64,000 bases of DNA from UBA10646 sp003456175 (lineage in GTDB: Bacteria > Bacteroidota > Bacteroidia > Chitinophagales > Chitinophagaceae), in contig DALYLQ010000003.1 in the NCBI GenBank assembly GCA_031976225.1, forward strand, positions 49,904 through 113,903, in the 5' to 3' direction. A program made the position numbers and the translations under genes. Within the stretch, counting starts at the first letter, position 1, and every line of letters starts with the position of its first letter. Below the pieces are notes generated by a model. It saw only the letters and a program-made list of their open reading frames with translations, was not told where the DNA came from and made no database searches. Positions 8,529 through 17,514 of the stretch are shown here, piece by piece.

Positions 8529-9290
8529 ATGGCATACCTATCGGTAGCAATAATTACTTACAATGAAGCAAGCAATATAGAGCGTTGCATACGCTCGGTG
8601 GCAACTATTGCCGATGAAGTATTGGTGGTAGATAGTAATAGTACCGATAACACAACAGCTATTGCAACGGCACTTGGTGCTAAAGTAATTGTTCAGCCAT
8701 TTTTAGGATACATTGAGCAAAAGAACTTTGCGCTTCAGCAAGCAAGCCACCCATTTGTGCTAAGCCTAGATGCCGATGAAGCATTAGATGAAACATTGCT
8801 ACAAAGCATAGCGGCTGCTAAGCAGTTGGGCTTCACTGCCGATGCTTATACTATGAACAGAAGTAATTATTTCTGCGGTAGTTTTATTAAGCATGGTACT
8901 TGGTATCCTGATAGAAAATTAAGATTGGTACGTAAGGAAAAGGCAGCTTGGGGCGGCATAAATCCACACGATAAACTGGCACTTACTAGTGCTGGAAAGC
9001 AACAGCATTTACAAGGTAATATCTTACATTATACCTATCATACTATAGAAGAATTGGTAGCCCAAACCAATAAATTCACCACCATTCAGGCGAAAGCCAT
9101 GTATGCACAAGGCAAGCGTAGTTCGGTATTTAAAATGGTAATGAACCCACTGGTAGCTTTTATCAGCGGATATATTATTAAACGCGGTTTTTTAGATGGT
9201 ATAAATGGGTTTATCATTGCCCGTTCGGTGGCTTACAGTACCTTGCTGAAGTACGCCAAATTATATCATTTACAACAGGCTGGTAAGTAG
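8529..9290 (+). CDS. Family 2 glycosyltransferase (WaaE/KdtX-like)
   Basis: A 253-residue GT-A glycosyltransferase from ATG 8529 (an in-frame GTG lies 6 bp upstream). LSVAIITYNEASNIERCIRSV is the GT2 N-terminus, EVLVVDSNSTDNT holds the nucleotide-binding Asp, and LSLDADEALD (about 82-91) is the DxD-like metal site. The later WGGINPHDKL block resembles LPS-core glucosyltransferases of the WaaE type. A C-terminal hydrophobic stretch may anchor it to the membrane. It is likely involved in cell-surface glycan assembly; the sugar is not predictable. Confidence 0.88.
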   Translation: MAYLSVAIITYNEASNIERCIRSVATIADEVLVVDSNSTDNTTAIATALGAKVIVQPFLGYIEQKNFALQQASHPFVLSLDADEALDETLLQSIAAAKQLGFTADAYTMNRSNYFCGSFIKHGTWYPDRKLRLVRKEKAAWGGINPHDKLALTSAGKQQHLQGNILHYTYHTIEELVAQTNKFTTIQAKAMYAQGKRSSVFKMVMNPLVAFISGYIIKRGFLDGINGFIIARSVAYSTLLKYAKLYHLQQAGK

Positions 9291-9298
9291 TTATTTGT

Positions 9299-10201
9299 AT
9301 GCACCAAAGTTTGTTTGCTCAAAGTATTGCTCATTTACCGCAAGGTAGTATTCATGCCTTGGCTCGTACCTTGAGTTTGGTAGAAAACGAAGTACCCGGC
9401 TACAACGAATATTTACAACAACTGCCTTATAGTAGTACGTCTGTTATTGGCATAACAGGGCCACCCGGTGCCGGAAAAAGTACTTTAGTAGATGCTTTGA
9501 TTGGCCATTGGGTACAGGCAGGCAAGCGAATTGCAGTGTTATGTGTTGATCCGAGTAGTCCTTTTAATTTGGGAGCAGTGCTTGGCGATCGTATTCGTAT
9601 GAACGATTGGTATACACACCCTAGTGTGTTTATTAGGAGTTTGGCTACAAGGGGTAGCTTAGGTGGCTTGCATCCTAAAATTTTAGAGTTAACAGATGTT
9701 GTGAAACAAGCAGGTTTTGATTATGTGATTGTTGAAACTGTTGGTGTAGGACAAAGCGAAATTGAAATTGCAGGCCTCGCCGATTGTACCGTGGTTGCTA
9801 TTGTACCCGAAGCAGGCGATGAAGTACAAACAATGAAGGCCGGACTCATGGAAATAGCCGATTTGTTTGTAGTGAATAAGGCCGACCGCCCCGGTGCCGA
9901 TACGTTTGTAAAAAATCTTCGACAAATGCTAGCTCCGGCATTTCAACAACAAAAAACGGTTGAAATTGTGAAAACCGTTGCCAGCGAAAAACAGGGTATT
10001 GCCGATTTGGCGAAGGCAATTGAAACACAACTTGCTACCAACCAACACAACGAACGCAAGTATTGGCTGCAGGCCGAAAAAGCTTGGCATATTATTCAAC
10101 AGCATCGTATGAAAGGGCTCGATAAACAAGCTTTACAGCAAATGTTTAAGGCACAGCCACAAGGTAACTTATACCAGCTGATACAACCTTACTTGCAGTA
10201 G
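9299..10201 (+). CDS. meaB: Methylmalonyl-CoA mutase-associated GTPase MeaB (ArgK-type)
   Basis: A 300-residue G3E GTPase that protects and gates methylmalonyl-CoA mutase during adenosylcobalamin loading. P-loop GITGPPGAGKST is at about 51-62, followed by CVDPSSPFNLGAVLGDRIRM (about 81-100, switch I region), VETVGVGQSEIEI (about 144, G3-like) and NKADRPGA (about 195, G4). The C-terminal helices are the usual dimerisation arm, and length is normal. The mutase genes are not in this window. The gene begins 8 bp after the glycosyltransferase and is closed by a strong hairpin terminator. Confidence 0.93.
   Translation: MHQSLFAQSIAHLPQGSIHALARTLSLVENEVPGYNEYLQQLPYSSTSVIGITGPPGAGKSTLVDALIGHWVQAGKRIAVLCVDPSSPFNLGAVLGDRIRMNDWYTHPSVFIRSLATRGSLGGLHPKILELTDVVKQAGFDYVIVETVGVGQSEIEIAGLADCTVVAIVPEAGDEVQTMKAGLMEIADLFVVNKADRPGADTFVKNLRQMLAPAFQQQKTVEIVKTVASEKQGIADLAKAIETQLATNQHNERKYWLQAEKAWHIIQQHRMKGLDKQALQQMFKAQPQGNLYQLIQPYLQ
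9332..9346 (-). repeat. Dispersed 15-bp word, coding copy
   Basis: CATTTACCGCAAGGT, read H-L-P-Q-G near the MeaB N-terminus. The TAA of the consensus is CAA here, avoiding a stop. Confidence 0.9.
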
Positions 10202-10205
10202 CAAA

Positions 10206-10240
10206 CTACAAAAGGGTCGCCATCGGCGACCCTTTTGTAG
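10206..10240. terminator. Rho-independent, two-way terminator after meaB
   Basis: A 16-bp perfect stem (10206-10221 with 10225-10240), loop ATC, with A and T runs inside the arms so that it can act on either strand. It lies between the convergent meaB and DUF2911 genes. Confidence 0.9.
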
Positions 10241-10253
10241 TTATCACATTAAT

Positions 10254-10268
10254 ACCTTACGGTAAATA
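10254..10268 (+). repeat. Dispersed 15-bp word, intergenic copy
   Basis: ACCTTACGGTAAATA, 14 bp beyond the meaB terminator and 7 bp before the DUF2911 stop. Confidence 0.88.
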
Positions 10269-10274
10269 CTTACG

Positions 10275-10835
10275 CTAGTAGTACATAGGCACACCAGCAC
10301 GACAATTATCCCACAAAATCATCATTTTACTACCGCCTTTCATAGGCTCAAAATAAATGGTAAACGCTTCTACTACTTCGGCTGTTTGCTCTACCGGAAC
10401 GTCAATTTTTAAAATATCCTTCCGCTCAGTATGTGCTAAACCCCAAATATCACGGTCGGCATTGAAAATGATCGTCCACTTGTTTTCAGAAGTAACAGCA
10501 TACATGGTGTATCGGCCTTTAGGTAGTATTTTATTGCCAATTTTAACCGGCTTGAAAATATCTATTTCAGTAGCCTCGTTAGCACCCATACGCCACACAT
10601 CGCCATAGCGAACAATACCGCCAAAAATAGGGCGACCGTTTTTTTGAGGTCGGCTATACAATACACGTGCAATGGGTTCTTCTTTATCCTTCACCTTACC
10701 ATTCATTTTAAGAATTGGGAAGTTGGCAGGGCAGTAGCTAACATCCATCGGACTTTTATCCATTTCGGTAGGCTTCTGCTGTGCTAAGCTTTGCAAGCTA
10801 ACAAGCACGGCAAGTACAGTAATAAAATATTTCAT
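10275..10835 (-). CDS. Exported DUF2911 protein
   Basis: A 186-residue protein with signal peptide (1-18, ending SLAQ) and a DUF2911 domain. Diagnostic blocks are ARVLYSRPQKNGRPIFGG (about 56-73), YGDVWRMGANEATEIDIFKPV (about 77-97), LPKGRYTMYAV and WTIIFN. The family is common in Bacteroidota and is predicted to be a periplasmic beta-sandwich of unknown role. The start lies 28 bp from the downstream AcpH-like gene in the same direction. Confidence 0.88.
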   Translation of the reverse strand: MKYFITVLAVLVSLQSLAQQKPTEMDKSPMDVSYCPANFPILKMNGKVKDKEEPIARVLYSRPQKNGRPIFGGIVRYGDVWRMGANEATEIDIFKPVKIGNKILPKGRYTMYAVTSENKWTIIFNADRDIWGLAHTERKDILKIDVPVEQTAEVVEAFTIYFEPMKGGSKMMILWDNCRAGVPMYY

Positions 10836-10862
10836 ATATAGGATGTAAAATGAGTTACAAAG

Positions 10863-11459
10863 TTAATGCGGCTGCATAGCTAAACAATCTACCAAAAACG
10901 ATGCCGCAGTTTTATTGACCATCGGAAAAAAAGCTTGATAACAGGTTTTTAGTGCATCGTAATGCGTTATAAAAGCGGCGTATACAGGGCTGGCATCGGT
11001 GAGGTAATTGCTACGGTGTACTACGCCACCAAAACTTTTTTCCATGGCCCAAAGATGTTGGTAGTTGCCTAACCAATTATGCCGTAGCATGTGTGGAAGC
11101 ATTAATACAAAGCGTTCTGGCAGTATTGGTTGTTGTAATAATAAGCTTTGATAGCAATAGGTGGCTGTGGTTTGTAATTGATTGTTAGCAGCTAAATGTT
11201 GTGCTAAAAAATGATCGTACACCACATCTACAAAAGCGCCAGCATAGCGGCCTGCACTTGGTTGTAAGTATGTTTTGGCTTGCTTTGTGGCTTCATGAGC
11301 ATCGGTATAGGTATCTATGAATCGATGCAAGCGAATGCCGCACCAAATACGGTGGCTGTAGGTGTATTGTTGCTTGCCTTTTACAAAATCGCTAATGAGG
11401 TTGCCTACCAATACATCGGCCATTCCAAACGATAAATAGGCATGTGCCAAATAGTTCAT
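10863..11459 (-). CDS. AcpH-like (DUF479) acyl-carrier-protein phosphodiesterase family
   Basis: ATG 11459 is chosen because MNYLAHAYLSF is the conserved family start; the longer frame from 11489 adds ten residues. The 198-residue product shows the HD-like elements of AcpH: NYLAHAYLSF with His, GNLISDFVKG (about 22-31), GIRLHRFIDTYTDAH (about 45-59) and VVYDHFLAQHL (about 86-96). Family enzymes remove 4'-phosphopantetheine from holo-ACP. In Bacteroidota the real substrate is unproven. It lies upstream of the DUF2911 gene and divergent from engB. Confidence 0.82.
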   Translation of the reverse strand: MNYLAHAYLSFGMADVLVGNLISDFVKGKQQYTYSHRIWCGIRLHRFIDTYTDAHEATKQAKTYLQPSAGRYAGAFVDVVYDHFLAQHLAANNQLQTTATYCYQSLLLQQPILPERFVLMLPHMLRHNWLGNYQHLWAMEKSFGGVVHRSNYLTDASPVYAAFITHYDALKTCYQAFFPMVNKTAASFLVDCLAMQPH

Positions 11460-11492
11460 ACTACAAGGTAAGTGTTTTGTAGTGTGCATCTA

Positions 11493-11507
11493 CATTTACC
11501 GTAAGGT
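11493..11507 (-). repeat. Dispersed 15-bp word, intergenic copy
   Basis: CATTTACCGTAAGGT, exact, in the divergent promoter region between the AcpH-like gene and engB. Confidence 0.9.
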
Positions 11508-11542
11508 GTTACTATTCGCTGTAAATAGTGTTGTTTTGCAGT

Positions 11543-12187
11543 ATGTTATTGAAAAAAGCTACGTACTTAATATCGAACCCCACGTACAAAACCTGTCCGA
11601 AAGCCGATAAGCCTGAATATGCTTTTATTGGTAGGAGTAATGTGGGTAAAAGTAGCCTTATTAACATGTTGTGTAATAATAGTAAGTTGGCTAAAACAAG
11701 CGCCAACCCAGGCAAAACACAGATGATTAATCATTTTTTGATTGAGAGTAAGGCTACGGAAAAGGCTGCCAGCAGTTTTTGGTATTTGGTAGACTTACCG
11801 GGGTATGGTTACGCTAAAATTGCACAAAAGCAACGCGATGTTTGGGAAAAAATGATTGCCGACTACTTAAGTAATAGGCCAAACTTGGTACAAGTATTCG
11901 TTTTAATTGATAGTAGGCACGAACCACAAAAGCTTGATATTGAGTTTGTGAATCAATTGGGTGCTGCGAATGTGCCTTTTGCCTTAGTATTCACCAAAGC
12001 CGATAAGGAAAAGCCCGGTGCAGTGCAGCGCCATGTGAAAGCATTCTTAGAAGCCTTGCGTGAAACATGGCAGTTTTTGCCGCAGACCTTCATTACAAGT
12101 GCTGAGAAAAAAGAAGGCCGAGCAGAACTGCTGGCACATATTCAAATGCTCAACAATAGGGTACATGAAAATGCACAGGAGGCGTAA
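11543..12187 (+). CDS. engB: Ribosome-biogenesis GTPase EngB/YsxC
   Basis: A 214-residue TrmE-Era-EngA-EngB GTPase needed for late 50S assembly. ATG 11543 is preferred to the in-frame GTG at 11528. G1 is IGRSNVGKSSLIN (about 29-41), G2 falls in TSANPGKTQMINHF, G3 is DLPGYGYAKI (about 85-94), G4 is FTKADK (about 150) and G5 is TSAEKKEG. These are all the family elements at normal length. A long two-way hairpin follows directly after the stop. Confidence 0.93.
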   Translation: MLLKKATYLISNPTYKTCPKADKPEYAFIGRSNVGKSSLINMLCNNSKLAKTSANPGKTQMINHFLIESKATEKAASSFWYLVDLPGYGYAKIAQKQRDVWEKMIADYLSNRPNLVQVFVLIDSRHEPQKLDIEFVNQLGAANVPFALVFTKADKEKPGAVQRHVKAFLEALRETWQFLPQTFITSAEKKEGRAELLAHIQMLNNRVHENAQEA

Positions 12188-12192
12188 TACTT

Positions 12193-12231
12193 AAAAAGCT
12201 ATGGGGCAGCGAAGCTGCCCCATAGCTTTTT
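12193..12231. terminator. Rho-independent, two-way terminator after engB
   Basis: Long perfect stem AAAAAGCTATGGGGCAGC with its complement, loop GAA, flanked by A and T runs. It sits between the convergent engB and glutathione peroxidase genes. Confidence 0.92.
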
Positions 12232-12244
12232 TTAAAACCAACTT

Positions 12245-12259
12245 ACCTTACGGTAAATG
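12245..12259 (+). repeat. Dispersed 15-bp word, intergenic copy
   Basis: ACCTTACGGTAAATG, exact, between the engB terminator and the stop of the glutathione peroxidase gene. Confidence 0.92.
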
Positions 12260-12263
12260 CTGT

Positions 12264-12851
12264 TTATTTTAAGTACTTCGCAATTTCTTCGCTGCTTGGG
12301 GTAACCTTACTGCTCAAAAATTCAAGTACAAGGCCCCCTTCATCAATCATAAACTTGCAAAAGTTCCAAGAAATGGTAGCATCTAGTACACCATTTTCGG
12401 CTTTGCTGGTTAAGAATTTGTACACGGGTGTAGCATCGGCACCTTTTACATTAACGCGTGTGGTAAGCGGAAAGCTAACACCGAAGTTCTTTTTGCAGAA
12501 AGCAGCAGTTTCTTCATCAGAACCATATTCTTGTCCGCCGAAGTTATCACTAGGGAAGCCAACTACTACTAACTTGTCTTTATGCGTTTTATACAATTGT
12601 TCTAAACCTTCGTATTGCTTGGTATAGCCGCACATACTGGCGGTATTTACCACCAATATTTTCTTTCCTTTGAACTTACTGAAGTCGATAGTGCTACCAT
12701 CTATAGCCTTAATACTAAAGCTATGAATACTCTTAGCACCAGCAGGCGCAGTAATAGGAGTGGTGTTGTTACTCATAGTTTCGTTTTGTGCATTGGTGCT
12801 GCCGCATGCATATAGTGCTAAAGCAACCAAGGGATACAACAAAAATTTCAT
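12264..12851 (-). CDS. Glutathione/thioredoxin peroxidase lipoprotein
   Basis: The start at ATG 12851 begins a lipoprotein signal (MKFLLYPLVALALYACGS, lipidation Cys about 17); the open frame extends upstream to 12947 without support. The 195-residue peroxidase reduces hydroperoxides, probably with thioredoxin as in other non-seleno GPx. The peroxidatic Cys is in VNTASMCGYTKQYEGLEQL (about 75), the Gln in DNFGGQEYG and the Trp in WNFCKF complete the usual catalytic triad, and another Cys sits in AAFCKKNFGVSFPL. The lipid anchor places it in the periplasm or outer membrane. Confidence 0.9.
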   Translation of the reverse strand: MKFLLYPLVALALYACGSTNAQNETMSNNTTPITAPAGAKSIHSFSIKAIDGSTIDFSKFKGKKILVVNTASMCGYTKQYEGLEQLYKTHKDKLVVVGFPSDNFGGQEYGSDEETAAFCKKNFGVSFPLTTRVNVKGADATPVYKFLTSKAENGVLDATISWNFCKFMIDEGGLVLEFLSSKVTPSSEEIAKYLK

Positions 12852-12924
12852 GGTGTTCAATTTTCTGAATAATATAAACGAAAGAAAAGTGTTTTTGGTT
12901 GAGTGTATAGTTGTTAAATCTGTT

Positions 12925-14320
12925 CTATTGCCTTTCGTAACAGCCAATATCGGGTACGCCTACGGGTCGGTTGTTACCGTCTAAGTCAATCGTTACACCT
13001 GCATTGCTACCTCTGTTAACGGCAGGGCTTGTGGCTCTTAATCGGTAGTTGTAAATGCGTAACCCTGTATTAACAGTATCGAAGCCGGGTTCAACGTTGC
13101 GAATGCTATTGTTGAAGGTGGCATTGGCCGGATCAGTATTTTTCACTTTATACAGGCAGTTATTGAAACTGATGTTAAATGGATTATTCCCTTGGCGATT
13201 GATAACAATTTCGTTCTCGGGTAAGCCACCTTGTCCGTAAAAGATACAATTCGTAAAAGTACCCGTAGCACTTACCGGAATACTGCCGTTGACAATATTG
13301 CCGATTTGAAGTACAGGATTTTTATGTTGTACATAAGCATTGCCATAACTAACTATGGTACTATGTGCCATATTAAACACGCCGCCTTGCATTACTACAT
13401 TACTGCCGCAGTTACTAATGAGGTTGTTGCGTGCTTGTACATTTGCCGCAAGGCACTGTAACCCTATATCGAATGCATTATCAATAGTAGTTTCATTAAT
13501 GGTAAGTTGGGGCGTACTTAAATTACCGTTACCTACTACTATTACAGCCTGATACGCGTTATTGATATTGGCGTATTGAATGCTGTTATTAGTGCTGCTT
13601 CCAGTAAAAACAATCCCGGGCCACGATGCCGGAAAAAAGCGATACGGCTCATCTAGTCGGTCGCCTTGAAACTGTACTCGATCTTGGGGTGCTATGCCGC
13701 CATTAATGCGTAAGCTACCATTAACAACAAGCGGTGCATTGGCACGTGCATACACTTTGGTACCGGGCCCAATGGTTAATGTGTTATTACTACTTACGGT
13801 AAATCCATCAAGAATTACAATTGGCAGGGTACTGTTCCAAGCTGTATCAGTAGTAGTACGGCGGCCACGTAAGAAAATAGCATTTTGTCCGTATGCCTGT
13901 AACATAACTTTTTGCTGATTGCCATTCCAGCTAATCATAATACTATCCTGAACTACAAAAGGTAGGGTACTGCTATTAGGGTTAATGCTTACCGTTGCAA
14001 ATACATAAATGCTATCGTTGGCAGCAATTTCAATATCGTTGAAACGTACGCCCGGCGAACCATCTACATTGATTTTAACTATTGGTGCCGCCACCAAGTG
14101 TTACGCTACTGAGGCGCAGCTTTTGATCGTTAAGATTGAAAATTTTGAAGCTTTTAGTAACCGAACCTGTACTAGTAAAAACTGTATCGAAAGAGAGCGT
14201 ATCAATATTAGCTCGTAGTAGGGCATCGGCACTTGTAATAAAGTTGTTTTTGGTACAAGCATGCAATACCAGTAAGGCTATTAATAACACACTGTTGTTG
14301 AAATTCGCATATCGCTTCAT
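12925..14320 (-). pseudogene. Beta-helix surface lipoprotein split by a frameshift
   Basis: Two overlapping minus-strand frames together make one Bacteroidota lipoprotein. The upstream part (14320 to 14075, 81 residues) has a lipoprotein signal (LLIALLVLHACTK) and ends in LSSVTLGGGTNS. The downstream part (from 14097, about 390 residues) continues with VKINVDGSPGVRFNDIEI, then right-handed parallel beta-helix repeats rich in N, G and T, ending GCYERQ. Joining them within 14075-14097 restores a normal protein of about 465 residues. No homopolymer explains the shift. Either a real inactivating lesion or an assembly error; it is otherwise an intact cell-surface protein of unknown role. Confidence 0.8.
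13440..13454 (-). repeat. Dispersed 15-bp word, coding copy
   Basis: CATTTGCCGCAAGGC, read C-L-A-A-N-V on the minus strand within the beta-helix gene. Confidence 0.75.
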
Positions 14321-14347
14321 GTGCTAAAAATAAGCAATCGCTTTTGT

Positions 14348-15055
14348 TTAATGACTGCTTGTGTATCCAACGGCAGCAACACTTAGTTTGGTATTGGGTA
14401 CAGCTAAAATAGTATGACCGCAACTTTCGATGGTGGCACCCGTAGTAATAACATCATCTACCAGCAAAATATGTTTGCCCGTAAGGGCGGCTTCATCAAC
14501 AATTTCAAAAACAGCTTGCATATTTTCCCACCTATTTACTCTGCTTTCTTTGGTTTGTGTTTTGGTGAACTGCCTACGTGCCACCGCTTCTGTAAGAATA
14601 GGCTTTGGCCAAACAGCCGTAATACCCTCTACGATTTTGGCCGCCTGATTGTAACCTCTCAAAGCTTGTTTTTTAGCATTCAACGGCAGTGGTACCAATG
14701 CATCTACCTGTTGAAACCGTTCTGATTGTAGTAGTTGCTCACCTAATAATTTGCCCAAATACACACCCACTTCAGGATAATTGTGATACTTCAATTGCAT
14801 GATAGCATTATGAAGAATGCCCTTACGGGTAAAATAATAAGCAGCAGCAGCAGCTTCAATAGGCATGCGTGCAGCCAAAGGTATTTCAACCGGATTTTGA
14901 GCGGTATGCAAAAAGTTGGTAGCAGGCAGCGATTGTACACAACGGCTGCATAGCCATTGTGTTTTGGCAATTACATCGGTGCTGCAACCCACGCAATAAT
15001 GCGGAAAAAATAAATGGACTAACGGGTCAGTATATTTCTGCAAAATTGAGAACAT
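14348..15055 (-). CDS. ComF-family phosphoribosyltransferase-like protein
   Basis: ATG 15055 is chosen: it gives the usual short lead into the zinc-finger LFFPHYCVGC...WLCSRC, and avoids the overlap with radA that the start at 15115 would need. The 235-residue protein has the four-Cys finger (about 16-42) and a type I PRTase fold with the PRPP loop HILLVDDVITTGATIESC (about 193-210). In naturally competent bacteria ComF helps bring incoming single-stranded DNA into the cytosol, but homologues are widespread. It lies directly downstream of radA, another gene used in transformation. Confidence 0.88.
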   Translation of the reverse strand: MFSILQKYTDPLVHLFFPHYCVGCSTDVIAKTQWLCSRCVQSLPATNFLHTAQNPVEIPLAARMPIEAAAAAYYFTRKGILHNAIMQLKYHNYPEVGVYLGKLLGEQLLQSERFQQVDALVPLPLNAKKQALRGYNQAAKIVEGITAVWPKPILTEAVARRQFTKTQTKESRVNRWENMQAVFEIVDEAALTGKHILLVDDVITTGATIESCGHTILAVPNTKLSVAAVGYTSSH

Positions 15056-15086
15056 GCCCCAATATACGCATTGTATAAATATAACA

Positions 15087-16463
15087 TTAGAAAAGTGCCC
15101 TATATAATTCTTCAACTGTACTTAGAGGAACAACCTCAATGCCTCCTGCGTTGGTAAGCATTCCTTTTTTGTTGTATTTGCTTACAAATACCTTTTCGAA
15201 ACCCAATTTTTCGGCTTCGGCAATACGCTGTTCAATACGATTAACGGCCCTTATTTCGCCATTCAATCCAACTTCTCCGGCAAAACTCATGGTATGAGTT
15301 AAAGGCACATCTTCATAACTGCTAAGCAATGCAGCTATAACAGCCAAATCAATACTAGGGTCTTCTACTTTAATGCCGCCAGCAATATTTACAAATACAT
15401 CTTTCACCCCAAACTGAAAGCCGCCACGTTTTTCTAAAACGGCAAGCAGCAACTGCAAGCGACGCAAATCAAAACCTGTTACAGTACGTTGGGGTGTGCC
15501 ATACACACTTTGCGTAACAAGGGCCTGTACCTCTATCAGCATGGGCCGCATCCCTTCAATGGTAGCTGCAATAGCGCTACCGCTTAAAGCATCTTCTCGT
15601 TGTGAAATGAGTATTTCAGAAGGGTTAGTAACGGCACGCATACCATTCCCCATCATTTCGTAAATGCCCAATTCGCTAGTGCTACCGAAGCGGTTTTTAA
15701 GTGTTCTAAGAATACGGTAAGCATAGTGTCTGTCGCCTTCAAATTGAAGCACTACATCTACCATATGCTCTAGCATTTTAGGGCCTGCAATGGTTCCATC
15801 TTTAGTAATGTGGCCTATCAAAAAAACAGGTGTGTTGGTTTCTTTAGCGAAGCGTTGTAACTGTGCGGTACACTCTCTGATTTGTGATACGCTACCTGCA
15901 CCGCTATCTATGATATTGCTTTGAATGGTTTGTATGCTATCTACAATTACAAGTTGTGGCTGTAGCTGTTTTATTTCTTTGAAAATACTGCCCGTTTCTG
16001 TTTCGGTAAGTAGGTAGAAGTTGTTGTTATTAATATTTAAGCGATTGGCTCGCATTTTTATTTGTTGCTCGCTTTCTTCTCCGCTAATGTATAACGTAGT
16101 GATGTTGCTAAGCTGTAGTGCATCTTGTAAGAATAAAGTGCTCTTACCTATACCTGGCTCTCCGGCTACCAATACTAAACTGCCGGGAACAATGCCGCCG
16201 CCTAACACTCGATTTAACTCTGGGTCGGTAGTGGTGATACGTGGCTGTGTTTGCGTTGTAACATCGCTGAGTGCAACAGTTTTTTGTTGCTTGCCGCTGG
16301 TTGAATTGTTATACTGTTTCCAATCGGTGGTGGTTTTATTGCCTTTATCAATTACTTCTTCTATAAAGCTGTTCCATGTACCACAAGCGGGGCATTTGCC
16401 CGTCCACTTGGTACTTTCATAACCACAACTGCTACAAAAAAAGGCTGTCTTTACCTTACTCAT
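15087..16463 (-). CDS. radA: DNA repair/recombination ATPase RadA (Sms)
   Basis: The 458-residue branch-migration helicase acts on recombination intermediates. It has the four-Cys zinc finger CSSC...CPAC (residues 10-27), Walker A GEPGIGKST (101-109), Walker B LVIVDSIQT (about 171-179), the RadA-specific KNRFG motif (256-260) and a Lon-like C-terminal domain (about 285-455). All elements are intact. The stop is 31 bp from the comF-like start on the same strand, so the two form a likely operon, reading away from the Usp gene. Confidence 0.95.
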   Translation of the reverse strand: MSKVKTAFFCSSCGYESTKWTGKCPACGTWNSFIEEVIDKGNKTTTDWKQYNNSTSGKQQKTVALSDVTTQTQPRITTTDPELNRVLGGGIVPGSLVLVAGEPGIGKSTLFLQDALQLSNITTLYISGEESEQQIKMRANRLNINNNNFYLLTETETGSIFKEIKQLQPQLVIVDSIQTIQSNIIDSGAGSVSQIRECTAQLQRFAKETNTPVFLIGHITKDGTIAGPKMLEHMVDVVLQFEGDRHYAYRILRTLKNRFGSTSELGIYEMMGNGMRAVTNPSEILISQREDALSGSAIAATIEGMRPMLIEVQALVTQSVYGTPQRTVTGFDLRRLQLLLAVLEKRGGFQFGVKDVFVNIAGGIKVEDPSIDLAVIAALLSSYEDVPLTHTMSFAGEVGLNGEIRAVNRIEQRIAEAEKLGFEKVFVSKYNKKGMLTNAGGIEVVPLSTVEELYRALF

Positions 16464-16501
16464 GCGGTAAAGATAATAGTAGTGGTAGTGTGTGCGTCAT
16501 A

Positions 16502-16516
16502 CATTTACCGTAAGGT
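16502..16516 (-). repeat. Dispersed 15-bp word, intergenic copy
   Basis: CATTTACCGTAAGGT, exact, in the divergent region between radA and the Usp gene, 39 bp upstream of the radA start. Confidence 0.92.
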
Positions 16517-16611
16517 TACCTGCTTACTGACACCTGTAAGAAAGGTTGCTGATTAAGGTTAGTGATGCAGCAGCAATTTTTTGTATATTCAAACTCTCTT
16601 AAACTACAACA

Positions 16612-17445
16612 ATGAAAACACTTTTAGTACCAACAGATTTCAGTGTTACGGGTGAAAATGCTTTAAAATATGCAGTAGCATTTGCCCGTCAAGTTGCTGC
16701 CCGCAAGTTGATTATTTATCATGCTTATCAGGCACCAGCAAGCCCTGGCGACCCCATGATGCCGTCTATTGAACTGCTTGGTTTAGATGAAATTAAAAAG
16801 GCTGGCGATACCGCTTTAGAACAACTGGTAACAACACATCGGGATAGTTTCGTTGGTTTTGAGGTAGCTACGATTAATGAGTACAACTTACTTACCGAAG
16901 GTATTAATGATGTATGCCAACGTGAACAAGTTGATTTGGTGATTATGGGTATTACTGCTGTTTCGGAAGTAGAAGAAACATTATTCGGTAGCAATGCAGT
17001 GAATGTTGCTAAAAACATAACTACTCCTGTGCTTATTATTCCGCAGAATGTGCGTTATGTTACTATTGATGATGCAGTGTTTGCTTGCGATTACAAGCAG
17101 GTAGCTAAAACAACACCGGTACAACCCATTACTCGCTTCTTAAAAGCTACGAGTGCACAACTATCGGTATTGCATGTAGATGCAGAAAACGAACATCTTA
17201 CTGTTGAGCAAGAGCATCAACGTTTGGTGTTAGATTATATTTTGGAAATTCCGAATGTTAATTATGTGAATCGTAAGCACGAAAATTTTGTAGAAGGTAT
17301 TAATGCTTTTGTAGAAAGTAATAAAACAGAAGTGGTTATTACCATTCCTAAGAAGCTCGGCTGGTTTGAGGGCTTATTTGCCAAAAAACACTCTAAAGAA
17401 CTGGCTTTTCATAGCAAAGTTCCGGTGTTAATGGTGCACGATTAA
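16612..17445 (+). CDS. Tandem-domain universal stress protein
   Basis: The 277-residue protein carries two Usp folds. The first (about 1-145) starts MKTLLVPTDFSVTGENALKYAVAFARQ, has VDLVIMGITAVSEVEETLFGSNAVNVAKN and ends TPVLIIPQNV. The ATP-binding G-x2-G-x9-G-S/T motif is only partly kept (MGITAV). The second (about 148-277) is more divergent and ends KVPVLMVHD. Tandem Usp proteins are common in Bacteroidota stress responses. A hairpin terminator follows, shared with the convergent amylosucrase-like gene. Confidence 0.88.
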   Translation: MKTLLVPTDFSVTGENALKYAVAFARQVAARKLIIYHAYQAPASPGDPMMPSIELLGLDEIKKAGDTALEQLVTTHRDSFVGFEVATINEYNLLTEGINDVCQREQVDLVIMGITAVSEVEETLFGSNAVNVAKNITTPVLIIPQNVRYVTIDDAVFACDYKQVAKTTPVQPITRFLKATSAQLSVLHVDAENEHLTVEQEHQRLVLDYILEIPNVNYVNRKHENFVEGINAFVESNKTEVVITIPKKLGWFEGLFAKKHSKELAFHSKVPVLMVHD

Positions 17446-17450
17446 AACAA

Positions 17451-17465
17451 CATTTACCGTAAGGT
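17451..17465 (-). repeat. Dispersed 15-bp word, intergenic copy
   Basis: CATTTACCGTAAGGT, exact, 5 bp after the Usp stop and 19 bp before the terminator hairpin. Confidence 0.92.
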
Positions 17466-17484
17466 TCACTTACTATCAACTACT

Positions 17485-17513
17485 AAAAAGGTGCGTTATT
17501 AACGCACCTTTTT
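17485..17513. terminator. Rho-independent, two-way terminator
   Basis: AAAAAGGTGCGTT pairs perfectly with AACGCACCTTTTT around loop ATT. It lies between the convergent Usp and amylosucrase-like genes and can serve both. Confidence 0.92.
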
Positions 17514-17514
17514 G

